This document shows, one piece after another, positions 1-11,372 of a DNA stretch of 64,000 nt. A program made the translations under genes and the position numbers. The stretch is from Lamellibrachia columna (Eukaryota; Annelida; Polychaeta; Sabellida; Siboglinidae): contig OY759265.1 in NCBI GenBank assembly GCA_963662155.1, positions 10,551,693-10,615,692 on the forward strand. The letters are read 5' to 3'. A model generated the notes under the pieces. The model was not told the origin of the DNA, made no database searches, and saw only the letters and a program-made list of their open reading frames with translations. The stretch's first letter is position 1. Every line of letters starts with the position of its first letter.

Positions 1-700
1 GCACCCCCTGACGATGATACTTACCGGAATCTCATTCTCATGCTAGGACAGTTTTACCTCGCTGGAAACTACATGATTGCAGTTGGGAAAATAATGAGGA
101 ACAGTAGTGCTGAAGACATGCTTTTCTGCAAGCCTTCTCAGGAAAAGATGATACAAACTTCATCTACGACATTGGCAAAACCAGAGTGCTAAAGATTCGC
201 CACTAGTTGGTCTGCAAATCATTAGTTTCATATGGAGATGGCAACAACTGTGAGGTTACAAACAAACTCATAACAGAAGCCAGGAAAGTTCTAATGGCTT
301 TGTGTGGTGGACAGACATTCGCATCTCTGGCAGAACTTCGTGCACATCTGTTCATCAGCAGAGGAAAATCCAAGGATTTAAGAGGGATGCCACCGACGGA
401 TGATGTATTCAAGCAGCATCTGTTAAGATCCCTTTTGGCAACTCATGTGCAGAAGAAAGTCCATGTCACTATTCCAGTGTTGCCCCCTGCTCCCACATTT
501 GGCTGGAAAGTGGATGTCACACATTTGGAGTCAATATCCGTGATGTTTCTGCCATTCCCAGAACTCACACGATCTCTTACAAGTTGCAGATGTGTTGTAA
601 ATGCAAAGGGAAAACAGTCAAATGTGGGCGAGTAGTCTCCCTTAAAACTCTTGCTGAAAATAATGGCTCTGACAAGAGTGACGTAGATGACTGATGACAA
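1..700 (+). pseudogene. Broken repeat-type ORF, open at the left edge
   Basis: An open frame runs from the window edge to a stop at 190-192, and a second frame covers 207-635 (about 142 codons). After about 545 the coding-like signal appears to change frame: one frame ends at 635, while another reads a Cys-rich CCKCKGK motif and an acidic tail up to about 693. The segment with LRAHLF and PPTDD resembles, from memory, high-copy uncharacterised ORFs in invertebrate genomes that end in a Cys-rich tail. I read it as a decayed mobile-element or repeat ORF. A terminal exon of a host gene to the left is the alternative. Confidence 0.4.
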
Positions 701-1947
701 TGTTTAAGAGTTTGTTATTCTGAATAATATATCTTATAAAAATTATCTTATCAAGCATGTCACTATTATTCATTGGTAGATGTTGATTCAGTACTCATTC
801 TTAAATCATGTTTGGGAGGAAAGTGGAAATGGTGCACTTCATGAAATCCAGTCCGATTGGCATCATGCCATGGTCACACAACAATTAGGGGGCAGGGTAC
901 ATGTTTGGTTCATGAATGTGTGGTGTTCAGCGTTATTTTATAATTGTGTTGTACTGTTCAACAGATAAATGAATGGAGATTATTTTGATATATTATCCAT
1001 GGCTATTGAGTATGTATTAAGGTAACTATGGTACATTATATGTGATGTCAATGATGAAACCGAAGTTACTTTTTTGACATATTGTTCAATCTTTTGTCTC
1101 TGGCTTCCTCAACAATAAACATATCAATATGATATTTATTTTCTTTATTCATTATTCTCATCATTCCGGATATTTTGATACCAAATTTAGCTGTGTAGCT
1201 CTATTTTTACTGTATAAATTTGGAAATACCAATTATGACAACACGGCCACTCCGAGATCCAAGTCCAATTTTCAAAGTGAAGCCAACTGATCTGAGAGGG
1301 TTGCCCTCTGGAATATTATTCAGGAAGGTTTGAAGTTTAATAAAACACAGGGCAACCAAAAATAGCATGAGGTGTCTACAACCCTCAAAATTAGGATCCG
1401 TGCTCCCCGACTATTAGGTTTACGATACAAGGAAGCATGTAATTTCAGATAATTCACTTTCAGCAGCTAACATGAATAAAATTAAGATAATTTTAAAACA
1501 TAAAAATATACCAAAATCTTTGCAAAATACCGCAGCAATAAAAACTTGTCTTGTGGTATTCAATACATAGCTATACTACATTAAATTAGGATTTATTTAG
1601 GAGTTATATGTTATTATTAGACATTGTTTACTCGCATGCTCTCTCACACACACACTCACTCACACACTCACTCACACACTCACTCAATCAATCCTCTTTG
1701 CTGCCACTGGAGCATAATACACCGACTTCACTTCTTAAAATATTTCCATTCATCAAGTTTCTTGTGAGGTAAACAATGTCTAATTTAACAAACCAAGAAA
1801 CCAGAATTTCTATACATTCAAGGATGACACATTATGTTTATAAAAGTTGTTAAAGTTTAAAAAAATTTCAAATTTAATTTCTTTAAACTTGATATGTTTC
1901 TAAACTGTTTGTTGTGTTACACAGTTTCCATGAAAACCGAGTGATCA
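701..1947. other. Non-coding region upstream of the DIPK2-like gene
   Basis: No coding signal is visible. The stretch holds a short CACT/CA-rich microsatellite at about 1640-1685 and AT-rich sequence. The last few hundred bases before 1948 should contain the 5' UTR and possibly the promoter, but I see no clear TATA or initiator element. Confidence 0.5.
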
Positions 1948-3677
1948 ATGGCGATAACACACGGGCGTGTTCTGTGTTATGTGTTTGCCTTCGTCCTGGT
2001 GGCATTCCTTCTCCTGCAGTACTTCCTGAACTCGGGTAAATTGACTGCCAATAACCAGTTCACACCGTCTGAAACTGATCCAAGCAGAGAGGCTCAGATT
2101 GTCCATATTAATGACTTTGAAACCATTGACCTGTACACTAACGTGACCAATGAACCACTGAAAAGCCTGCGGAGAGTGCCGGACAATCTGACTAAACTCT
2201 CCAAGTGCCCAGCTTGTTTTGGCCGCGACATCTGTGATGAAATTGAAAGTGGCACTATTCAGATCGATGTGCCAGAGGCATGGGCATGGACAAAATACAA
2301 AGGTGTCTATTTTGGACTGAGACATGGCATCGAGAGAATTGTTGTGAAGACGTTAGTACGTGATAAGGTATTTCAGAAATTCGACAGCTTCATTTGCCAG
2401 AATGTCACGGGAACGTCGGAGTGTAATGTGGCTGATGCTATTGCTAGGAGCTACATTGTGAATGAGAACACCTGGACTAGCAGACATTTCCAAGAATCAT
2501 GGAAGATTGTACACCCCTCTGCACAGCTGTAAGTAAATAGCTAATCTTACCATATAATTATAATCTAGCTAGGATGTACGTATACATGTTTGTGTATGTT
2601 ATGCTACTCCTATACGCTTTGCATCTTGGGGTTTTAGCTACGACCCCAGGAAAAAGATGTTACACTATTTTTTTTTTTTATTCACCCCACTACTCACCCC
2701 ACTACTCACCCCCACTACTCACCCCACTACTCAACCCACTACTCACCCCAATACTCACCCCACTACTCACCTCACTACTCACCCCACTACTCACCCCACT
2801 ACTCACCCCGCTACTCACCTCGCTACTCACCCCACTACTCACCCCACTACTCACCCCACTACTCACCCCACTACTACCCTTTCTAGAGACAACTGAACTA
2901 CTCTTTCTAGTTATTATGGACAATTGTTGCAATGCTTTGCAAACAATTACATGAAATTCATGTTTACAACTATATTAAGCCAGTAACTGGTGTAAGATAG
3001 AGCAGTTAATTAATTACACAACTGGTATAAAGCGTATTATTAGCTGACAACCTCTCCCCATTCCATTGACATTTAGTCTTGACACAACCCACTCACATCT
3101 GGCAGGCTCAACTTGATTTACATTCCAAACCAATTAGAATAAGTATAGTCATTTTAATGAAAATCACTAAGTTTAAATTGAAAGTATTATTACCATAATC
3201 CCAGTCTTTTTTCACTATAAATTATTCAGCATTAAATACATAACTATTCAATAGTTGAACTTTATAATATTTTGGGAAAAGATGTACATTTTCTGGCAAG
3301 CTGGAGCTGGAGGCTCATATATGAGTTATACAATTTATGTACTGAAAAAAATTCCCAGCTATAATTACAATTAAATGATATGTATGTTTTAGCTTCAGTA
3401 TGTGCATGGACAAGAATCAGTTGGAGATGTACACACAGTTGTTCTTCAAAGGCCACACAACATCAGGGGATACACGGGCAATGCTCTACACTGCTTCAGT
3501 GATCAACACTGAGGCTGTCAACCTCAAGGTAAGCCTTGCCAGCAAGTAGATAATAATAATAACCTTTATTTATATAGTGCTGTATATCCAGATATAGTAA
3601 GTGTTCAGAGGCACTTAATATACAACATTGATAAAATAAATTATTTAAAAAAAATTCAGAAATCAATATAATAATGA

Positions 3678-3769
<92 letters not shown>

Positions 3770-6700
3770 TAAGGGTTATAGGATGCAAAATTTAAATATC
3801 AGTGTATAAAGAAAAACTTATCTAAAGTAAAGTAGTGGCTCAATACACAAAGAAAAAACTACTGGATAAAAGATTTTAAACTTATCATATGAAAACAAGG
3901 CTGCTTTAAAATCAATCAAGTAATAAAATAAAATGCAACAAGATAATAAGAAATAAAGCATGTCACTGATAATATATAAAGTTCTTTAAAAGGTTCTATA
4001 AGTAATCAACGAATGCATTCTTAAAAAGATATGTCTGTCGGATAAAGTCTGGTAGGTCGTTCCATAGGCGCTGTGCTGTCAAGGAGACACCACATCGACC
4101 GTACCATTCCATGTTATGGCATGGCACAATGAGTAGGTGGCCATCTGCAGAAGACACTACTTGGTGTGCTTGATGCCATGACTGTATATTGTTGCTCTCC
4201 TCCTTGTCCCTGAAGTCTGGGACAAGGCTGGCATTGATACTGGTTCTTGATTTCTTCTCCTTCCGTTACTGATCTCATTTCACTGCTCCACACCCTTCCC
4301 AATCCCGCTAAATCTCTTTCTCTTCTCTTACCCTCCACTCTAAGTGCATCTGCACTGTTCACTAACTGTTCCCTTGTATGTCGTTTGTGTTTATTTCTGC
4401 TGAATATTTAATATTATTCTGTTAATAAATAAAAGCTAAAATGCCAATACTGATGTGTTGTGCTGCCACATTAGGAACTGTAAATGCGATCCAATTTGTA
4501 TACCTTCTTTCGTACAACATTTTTATAAGTACATGTGAAGTATGTTCAGTGAGATTAATTTTGTGTATTTTTAGCAGTTGGCTCAGTTCTTGCAGTTATT
4601 TTGTAATACAGTGTATTGTTATTTATGTGTTATTGTTGTTTTATTAATCATGATCAAAATAACAGTTCAATTTGACATGCAATTATAATAATTTTGTGTA
4701 ATAAATAATATCACTGCTGTATGTTTATTAACATGCCTGTCCATTTGACACCAAGCTCGGATTACATAGCAAATTATGATTTTTATGTCGCTGTGGGGTT
4801 TATTTCTGAGTTTTTTTTTTACAAAGGTAACAGTTCTGATGTTACATTCTTCTTCATATACAGCACTGTAATAGCAACTCCATCATATTTGAAGATTGTG
4901 TGCTCGCGCCTGAATAGTAAAAAAGGCTATTTATAGATAGTAGGTAGATAGACATCAGATAGCAGAATAGGTAGCTAGGAAAAAAAGAAGGAAAGAAAGG
5001 GGAAGGAACATAAGGAAGGGGAGGAATGGGAGGAAAGGAAGGGAAGAGAAGGAAGAAAATGAAGGAAAGGAATGAATGGGAAGGAAGGAAGGAATGGCAG
5101 GAAGGAAAGGAAAGAATGAAGGGGAGGAATGAGAAGGGAAGGAAAGGAAGAAAGGAAAAGATTGTTTTGATATTGTTGATCTTTAAATTGAGAGTCCTGT
5201 TCAGTCTTGAAAGGAATCTGTATCTGCAAAATTGTGAATTGCTCTTGGGAAGAAGTTGTATTTGTAGTAGTCTGCCTTATTTTGTACAGGGAGAAAATAT
5301 GTATTGTGGTTTGCATGTTGAGTGCATTGTCGGAATGAGGAAAGTCCTGGTTGGTTGGCCATCTGCAGTACTGGCCAACCAGTATCCTCCAAAATTACTA
5401 ATGGAAACAGTAGAACAAATCAGTATACCACTTGCACGAGTATTCAATTTGTATTAAAAGAGGGAGTTGTTCCGTTTGAATGGAAAGAAGCAAACATCAT
5501 ACCATTATTTAAAAAGGGTTCGAGAAATAAGTCAGAAAATTACAGACCAGTGAGTTTAACGTCAGTGATTTGTAAATTATTAGAAAGGTTAATTAAAGAC
5601 CATATGGTGGACTTCCTCGTTAAGCATAAATTATTAAATTCATCTCAACATGGATTCCTTAAAGCGAGGTCATGCTTAACAAATATGTTATGTTTTTTGG
5701 AAGAAATCACTAAGTGGATAGACGTGGGATCTCCAGTAGATATTATCTACTTAGGTTTTCAGAAAGCTTTTGACAAAGTGCCACATCAAAGATTACTACT
5801 TAAATTAAAAGCCCATGGTATCGGGGATAGCATAACTGACTGGATAGAACAATGGCTGACTGACAGAAGACAACGAGTTGTAGTAGATGGAGAAGTTTCA
5901 AATTGGAAATCGGTTTTGAGTGGGGTACCTCAAGGATCAGTATTAGTACCTATATTATTCTTAATATATATCAATGACTTGGACGACAGTATAACAAGTA
6001 ACTTACTGAAATTTGCAGATGACACAAAACTGTTTAGAAAGGTGGTGATAAACAACATTTACAAAACGATCTAGACAGATTAGTGAAATGGTCTGAGAAA
6101 TGGCAGATGTTGTTCAATTTTGGGAAATGTAAATGCCTACATACAGGACATGGGAACTTGAATGTAAACTATAAAATGGGAGATACTGTTCTTGGTACTA
6201 CTGTAAAAGAAAAGGACTTAGGAGTTACAATAAGTGCTGATATGAAAGTTTCAGAGCAGTGTGGTATTGCAGCTTCAAAGGATAATAAAATTCTTGGATT
6301 GATTAGAAGAAACACAACATACAAGGGAAAAAAGTTAATTATACCTCTTTATAAAGCAATAGTTAGACCTCATTTAGAATACTGTATACAAGCATGGAGA
6401 CCATATCATAAGAAAGATATAGATACGCTTGAACGCATACAAAGGAGAGCAACTAAAATTATTCCAGAACCTAGAGACCTTAGTTATGAAGAACGCCTGA
6501 AGGAATGTGGTTTAACTACTCTAGAGACAAGGAGGTTAAGAGGAGATCAGATTGAAGTTTTTAAGATATTGAATGGGTATGAAAATATTGATAGAAATAT
6601 GTTTTTCTCACTCAAGAAGGATAGCAGAACTAGAGGACATGAGGTAAAATTAGTAAAGGATCAATGTAGATTGGACATCAGGAAGCACTCGTTCTCACAG

Positions 6701-8940
6701 AGGACAATAAATGAATGGAACAAATTGTCTACAGATTGGGTAACTGCTAGCAGCGTGAATATGTTTAAAAACAAGGTTGACACATCTGAGGAGGGCGGGT
6801 TATAAGTAGATGAACATTGTTGGACTCTCGATAAGCCAATGGCTTCCTTGTCCACTTGCCATCTGGGCCTTTGGCTTGGATGGCAAATCTTGTTAAATCT
6901 TGTAATTATTTTAGTTTGTTACCTTATAAAACATTATTTGGTTATGGTCCTTTCAGATTCTCAACACATTGAAAGTAAGGAAGTATTTTCCCCGCTACCT
7001 GGGAGCATGCGGCCGGACTATTGTTGCTGGTCATGGAGGCATTGATCTTATGGAGTTCATTAATGATGCGTGGGAGACCCGATGTGACCTGGCGCTTCAG
7101 ATGATGACCATGGTGGATGACTTCCTGGTGAGTTGGGGCAGAGAAAAATATGTTTGTTTTCCAAGATGTTGCATATTGTTTATATGTTTTCTTATTGTTG
7201 TCTCTCTGCTGTTTCATTTCTGTCCCCTGTCTCTCCTCTCACTCTCCTCTCTCATGTCTCTCACCTGTCTCTCCTTTCTCCTCTCCGTCGGTCTGTCTCT
7301 CTCTTTCACTTAGTATTTAACATATTCAACAGTGCAAATTGTAGCATAGCTAGACTTTGTTGATGCAAGAAACACCAAAAGCTAGACTTTGTTGATGCAA
7401 GAAACACCAAAAGCTAGACTTTGTTGATGCAAGAAACACCAAAAGCTAGACTTTGTTGATGCAAGAAACACCAAAAGCTAGACTTTGTTGATGCAAGAAA
7501 CACCAAAAGCTAGACTTTGTTGATGCAAGAAACACCAAAAGCTAGACTATGTTGATGCAAGAAACACCAAAAGCTAGACTTTGTTGATGCAAGAAACACC
7601 AAAAGCTAGACTTTGTTGATGCAAGAAACACCAAAAGCTAGACTTTGTTGATGCAAGAAACACCAAAAGCTAGACTTTGTTGATGCAAGAAACACCAAAA
7701 GCATTTTCTTTTTTAAAAACTGCAGTTCAGTTTATATTTATTTTTATGCAGACTAGGATCTAATGATGTTGTCCCACTAAAAGGAAAGAGTGGAGAATTT
7801 ATATCCAATTTGTTTGTCACCGTAGGCATGTGTGGTATAGTAGGCTACATGAAGGAATAAAACAAAAATGAATTTAGCTATTGTTGGTTTGTACACATGT
7901 TAAAAAAATGTGCCGATTTTGTGAAAACTGGTGACGGGACATCTTCAGTTAGGCATTAAACAGGATATAGAATTCTAGCTAGTTTCTCATTTTAATGTTG
8001 TGTTGTTGAAATGGAGTTTCAAAAATTTATGTGTTATTGGTATGTAAAAGAAAGGCATCCTTTCCAGAAATTATAATAATGTGGAGGTTATCAAGATGTT
8101 TTGAAATAGAGAGAAACTGCTTTACAATATGAATATGTGTCATATGCCTTCAATGGTTTCAGGAAGGAGATCCTAACTGGGTAATCCTCTTTGTGGACTA
8201 CATAATGGCGCAGTTTCGGGTAAAGAGTAATGGCAAGATTCTACTGATTGATGCCGAAGACATTGGAATCATTGACCGGCATTATGTAAAGAAATGTAAG
8301 TCACTGCAGTTTAGATTTACAGTCCTGTATGGTGAAACATTGCAATGAAAATAAATAATATACAGTAAAAGGAAGATAACTAATATATGGTGTAATGCAT
8401 ACCACATTCTGCAAACCATTGTCTGTGGGCATCAAAATTGGGAACATAACTTCAAGTTAGGAATTTTTTCAAGAAATATACAGCAAAAATCACCTGTTTT
8501 CTTGGTCACTCTGGCCCACTTTTTTAATTTGTGTTGACTGTTGAAGTGTTACCTCTTTTTTAATCTTAGATCAATGTTGTTATAGCCAATTTAACCTGAA
8601 TACAGTGACTTCGTTTTGTAAAGTTTTAACTGCCACCCACTTGTAGAAAATTTAGTGTGTGTCGTTGACATTTATTTCTCAAGATGGTTCCCAGAAGCCA
8701 GTGAAGCCTTGCAACATCGACTGCTTCATGGCCTTTGCTGGGTACTTGACCAATCTGACCAGCACAGCTACAGAGGAGTACAATCAATGGTGTGCCAACA
8801 CAGTCTACATTGTTGGGTCTGCAATGCGGGCCCTAGTTTGTTCCCGCATCCTCTCCAACATTCCGCAACACAAGGCTAACGATGTATTTGACACGGAGAA
8901 GAAACACAATCACAATGAGACAGGTGTGCAGCAACAATAC

Positions 8941-8974
<34 letters not shown>

Positions 8975-10317
8975 CCCTGTGGCATCAGCAATCGATGCCA
9001 TCTTTTTCTGTCTTCAGCCATTCTTTCTAGTTCCTGTGACTTTATTTTCTTGGTTTGTGCCTCTTTTGCGATAGTTTGGTGGTGCATGTTTTTGGCATCC
9101 TCTTTTCCTTTTTCCAGATGGTTTCCAGTACCACGCCTGCTTTGGTGTTCTTGTTGTGTAGCAATGTTGGTGATTAAATATAAAATAGGTTTATTTTGCA
9201 AGTAGTTTAATTAATATGTAAAACTAAATATTGTATACTACTGGTTGTTTCTGTTGTCTGACTAAGGCTTGTGCTTACTTGAAAAATGCAGATTTTGAAT
9301 TGTTTTAGATTGTTCAGTCTTTTTAATATTTTGCACATATAATTGTTTTTTGGATGACTTACAATGTCATATTGCTTCATCTACTACAATCCATTAATAT
9401 TATTAAAGTGGTGTTGTTCTGTATTATTTTATTCTAATTGCATTGATGTTTTTTATTTACACTTTTTCATTCACACCAATGGAACGGAATACAGAAAATA
9501 TCTGCTTACTAATTAAAAAAAAAATTATTGAGTTTTCTTTCTTTAATTATATCAGTATCACAATTCAAATAATATTCACTCAATACATCATCAGAAATGC
9601 CTGAGAATGGGTTCCGAGTTAGAAATTGTGTGGTGTTATTTTTACATCATATTCATTTGGTCAAATGTTTCACACACGTTTCACAAAAGCAATTTGTAAG
9701 CTATACTTGGCACATGGTAACTTATGTTGTGCCCTGCATATAACATTGTGTTTATCTTATTAACCTTACTGTAGCATACTGGTTGGTATGCTGTGCTCAT
9801 TATCAAAAAAACATTGTTCAATTAGTAATTAATTAGGCAAAAACTTAATTAGGCAAATTTCTTTACTCCTTATATGCCTGTGTTCTGACTGTGAGCCAGG
9901 ATTGGGGGTGCATTTTGGAAGAGCACAAGTGAACCATCATCTGGTTATGTAAGTCAGGCCTTGAAACTGGGGTCACAGAATACCTAGTGACAGTTGAGAT
10001 TGTAGCATCAGCACATGCATGAATCTATGCAATACACTTACAAATGCACGCACGCACGCATGCATGCATGCACGCACGCATGCTCGCATGCACAAGAAAT
10101 AGCTTTAACACTTAGGACATTCTGTGTTGTTTTTGTAACAGGTCTGCTGCACAATATTCCGGTACAAGTTGAGCGGATTGAGTCCCTGTTGCGAGAGTGC
10201 GTCATAGAGACATCAGTTGGCGGCCGGGAACAGGCGTACAAGGACCTTCAACTGGTGTTGGTTCAATATGCAGAGCACAGCAAACGAGCTCATGCGATGG
10301 GTGTTCCTCAGACGTAA
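1948..10317 (+). CDS. DIPK2A: DIPK2-family divergent protein kinase (six exons)
   Basis: Coding exons: 1948-2528, 3393-3528, 6957-7127, 8163-8295, 8684-8923 and 10142-10317. All have AG/GT borders and reading phase is kept throughout, giving 478 codons and a TAA stop. Residues about 9-28 form a signal-anchor, so the product should enter the secretory pathway. Family marks are the Cys motif CPACFG, RIVVK (the beta-3 Lys), YLGACGR, LFVDYI (catalytic-loop Asp), LLIDAED (DFG-type Asp) and a GLLH motif at the start of the last exon. Vertebrate DIPK2A/B proteins are about 430 residues and act in the Golgi or as secreted factors; activity here is unproven. The Asn after the catalytic loop of DIPK2A appears to be Gln. 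Introns carry minisatellites and a LINE that ends about 50 bp before exon 3. Confidence 0.88.
2683..2877. repeat. 12-bp minisatellite (CCCCACTACTCA unit)
   Basis: About 15 copies of a 12-bp unit lie in intron 1 of the DIPK2-like gene, with a few variants (CCTC, CCCG). Because 12 is divisible by three, the array stays open in several frames. Those frames are not genes. Confidence 0.92.
3545..4430. repeat. Dispersed repeat with a long (AT)n tract
   Basis: The stretch begins with an ATAATAATAA run and the phrase TTTATTTATATAGTGCTG, a pattern common at the ends of invertebrate non-LTR and SINE-type repeats. It holds a pure (AT)n tract at about 3679-3767 and ends in unrecognised sequence. It sits in intron 2. 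I cannot assign a family. Confidence 0.45.
4978..5160. repeat. Purine-strand GGAAG/GAAAGG low-complexity tract
   Basis: A nearly pure purine stretch of about 180 bases (GGAAGGAAA variants) lies in intron 2, just before the LINE. Such polypurine tracts can form H-DNA. No coding function is visible. Confidence 0.85.
5445..6905 (+). mobile_element. CR1-like LINE, reverse transcriptase and 3' end, inactive
   Basis: A 5'-truncated non-LTR retrotransposon lies in the sense orientation in intron 2 of the DIPK2-like gene. The RT shows RPVSLTS, a motif A reading YLGFQKAFD, GVPQGS and FADDTKLF. The usual metal-binding Asp of motif A (LDF) is Gly here. A stop at 6072-6074 splits the RT from the C-terminal part (6083-6805, with SFSQRTINEWNKL). 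Both defects make it dead. Its 3' end (about 6720-6905) recurs at 28177-28290 on the minus strand and at 56340-56540, so it is a family present in at least three copies. Confidence 0.88.
7349..7702. repeat. 32-bp minisatellite, about 11 copies
   Basis: Near-identical 32-bp units beginning GCTAGACTTTGTTGATG lie in intron 3 of the DIPK2-like gene. One unit has CTAT in place of CTTT. The uniformity suggests recent expansion or homogenisation. A CT-rich microsatellite lies just before it at about 7215-7310. Confidence 0.95.
8935..9205 (-). mobile_element. LINE 3' fragment with a (TAAG)n-type tail
   Basis: On the minus strand a short frame carries a motif typical of the C-terminus of LINE reverse transcriptases (LERMAEDRKRWHRLL). 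It ends in a tetranucleotide run at about 8938-8973, the kind of tail left by target-primed reverse transcription. The insertion starts about 12 bp after the exon-5 donor of the DIPK2-like gene. Confidence 0.6.
10044..10095. repeat. GCAC/GCAT microsatellite before exon 6
   Basis: A short run of ACGC, ATGC and GCAT tetramers lies about 50 bp upstream of the exon-6 acceptor of the DIPK2-like gene. Confidence 0.8.
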
Positions 10318-10566
10318 CTTCAGCTCATGCGATGGGTGTTCCTCAGACATAACTTCAGCTCATGCGATGGGTGTTCCTCAAACATAACTTCAGCTCATGC
10401 GATGGGTGTTCCTCAGACATAACTTCAGCTCATGCGATGGGTGTTCCTCAGACATAACTTCAGCTCATGCGATGGGTGTTCCTCAGACATAACTTCAGCT
10501 CATGCGATGGGTGTTCCTCAGACATAACTTCAGCTCATGCGATGGGTGTTCCTCAGACATAACTTC
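10287..10566 (+). repeat. 35-bp minisatellite of eight units seeded by the DIPK2 stop-codon region
   Basis: Units begin at 10287, 10322, 10357, 10392, 10427, 10462, 10497 and 10532. The first unit is coding: it encodes the last residues AHAMGVPQT and the stop of the DIPK2-like gene. The other seven lie beyond the stop, in the presumed 3' UTR. Most later units have GACATAA where the coding unit has GACGTAA, and one has AAACATAA. The unit length is not a multiple of three, so the copies do not extend the protein. Confidence 0.93.
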
Positions 10567-11372
10567 AGTCCCCTTCACCTCTTCTTCCTCTCCTCTCCCA
10601 AGAATCCACATGAAAAACACATTTAACAGTCCTTTGATTTTTAATCATCTGATCAGAATTGTAACAATGTTTTTGATTTTTTGGTTGGTCCTGAATGTGC
10701 ACACTAATTTTCTGCACAATAGTATATAATCTTTAGCATTTCTCCGACAAAAATTATAACAAATGTTTTATTTACATCAACATACATATTATGTTTTCTG
10801 AAGAATAGTTTCATTTAAGTTACCACATGGTTTTGGTAAAGGTTTACTTTTGGTCATAAAGGTACCGATGCATTTTAATTGGCATATGTTTCAATATGTC
10901 GTTTATTGTCACAATTGAATTGTTTAGTACACCGTACAATTCCGGCATTCACACCTTGTTACCCGGCGGGCACGAGTAGTGCGCATGATCGTAGCTACAG
11001 CCTTTTGTACAAGTCACATCTTGACACATCCCTTTTGTTCTAAAAGAACTTAATGTCATTTTAAATTATGAGTATTCTACTTCTTAATCTATTCACAGCA
11101 GACAGTTATAAGTAGTATGCAGTGCATGAACATGTAAAAACACATGCCCACAATTATTCTTCATTGTAATATCGTCTATATACGACTATCAATAATTATG
11201 AATTAAATGTTGAATGTTCTCAAACATCTGAACGATTAATAATAATAAATATGAACTATAACGTCATATATTCTAAATAATCAGGTAAACTGGCCAATTA
11301 AACCAAAATTATTGTTAAATGTTCAATCATTCTTGCACAATCCAATTTTCGATCAATGTTTTCACAGTACAA
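10567..11372. other. Intergenic AT-rich stretch between DIPK2 and the Gypsy remnant
   Basis: No gene or repeat was recognised. The DIPK2 3' UTR and polyadenylation site should lie in the first part. A Gypsy 3' LTR could lie next to 11373 on the high-coordinate-to-low reading, but no paired LTR was seen. Confidence 0.4.

Noticed and set aside
2574..2954. Frames rich in THPTTHP- or LLTPLLTP-type repeats
   Set aside because: They follow the 12-bp minisatellite in intron 1 of the DIPK2-like gene; all frames stay open because 12 is divisible by three.
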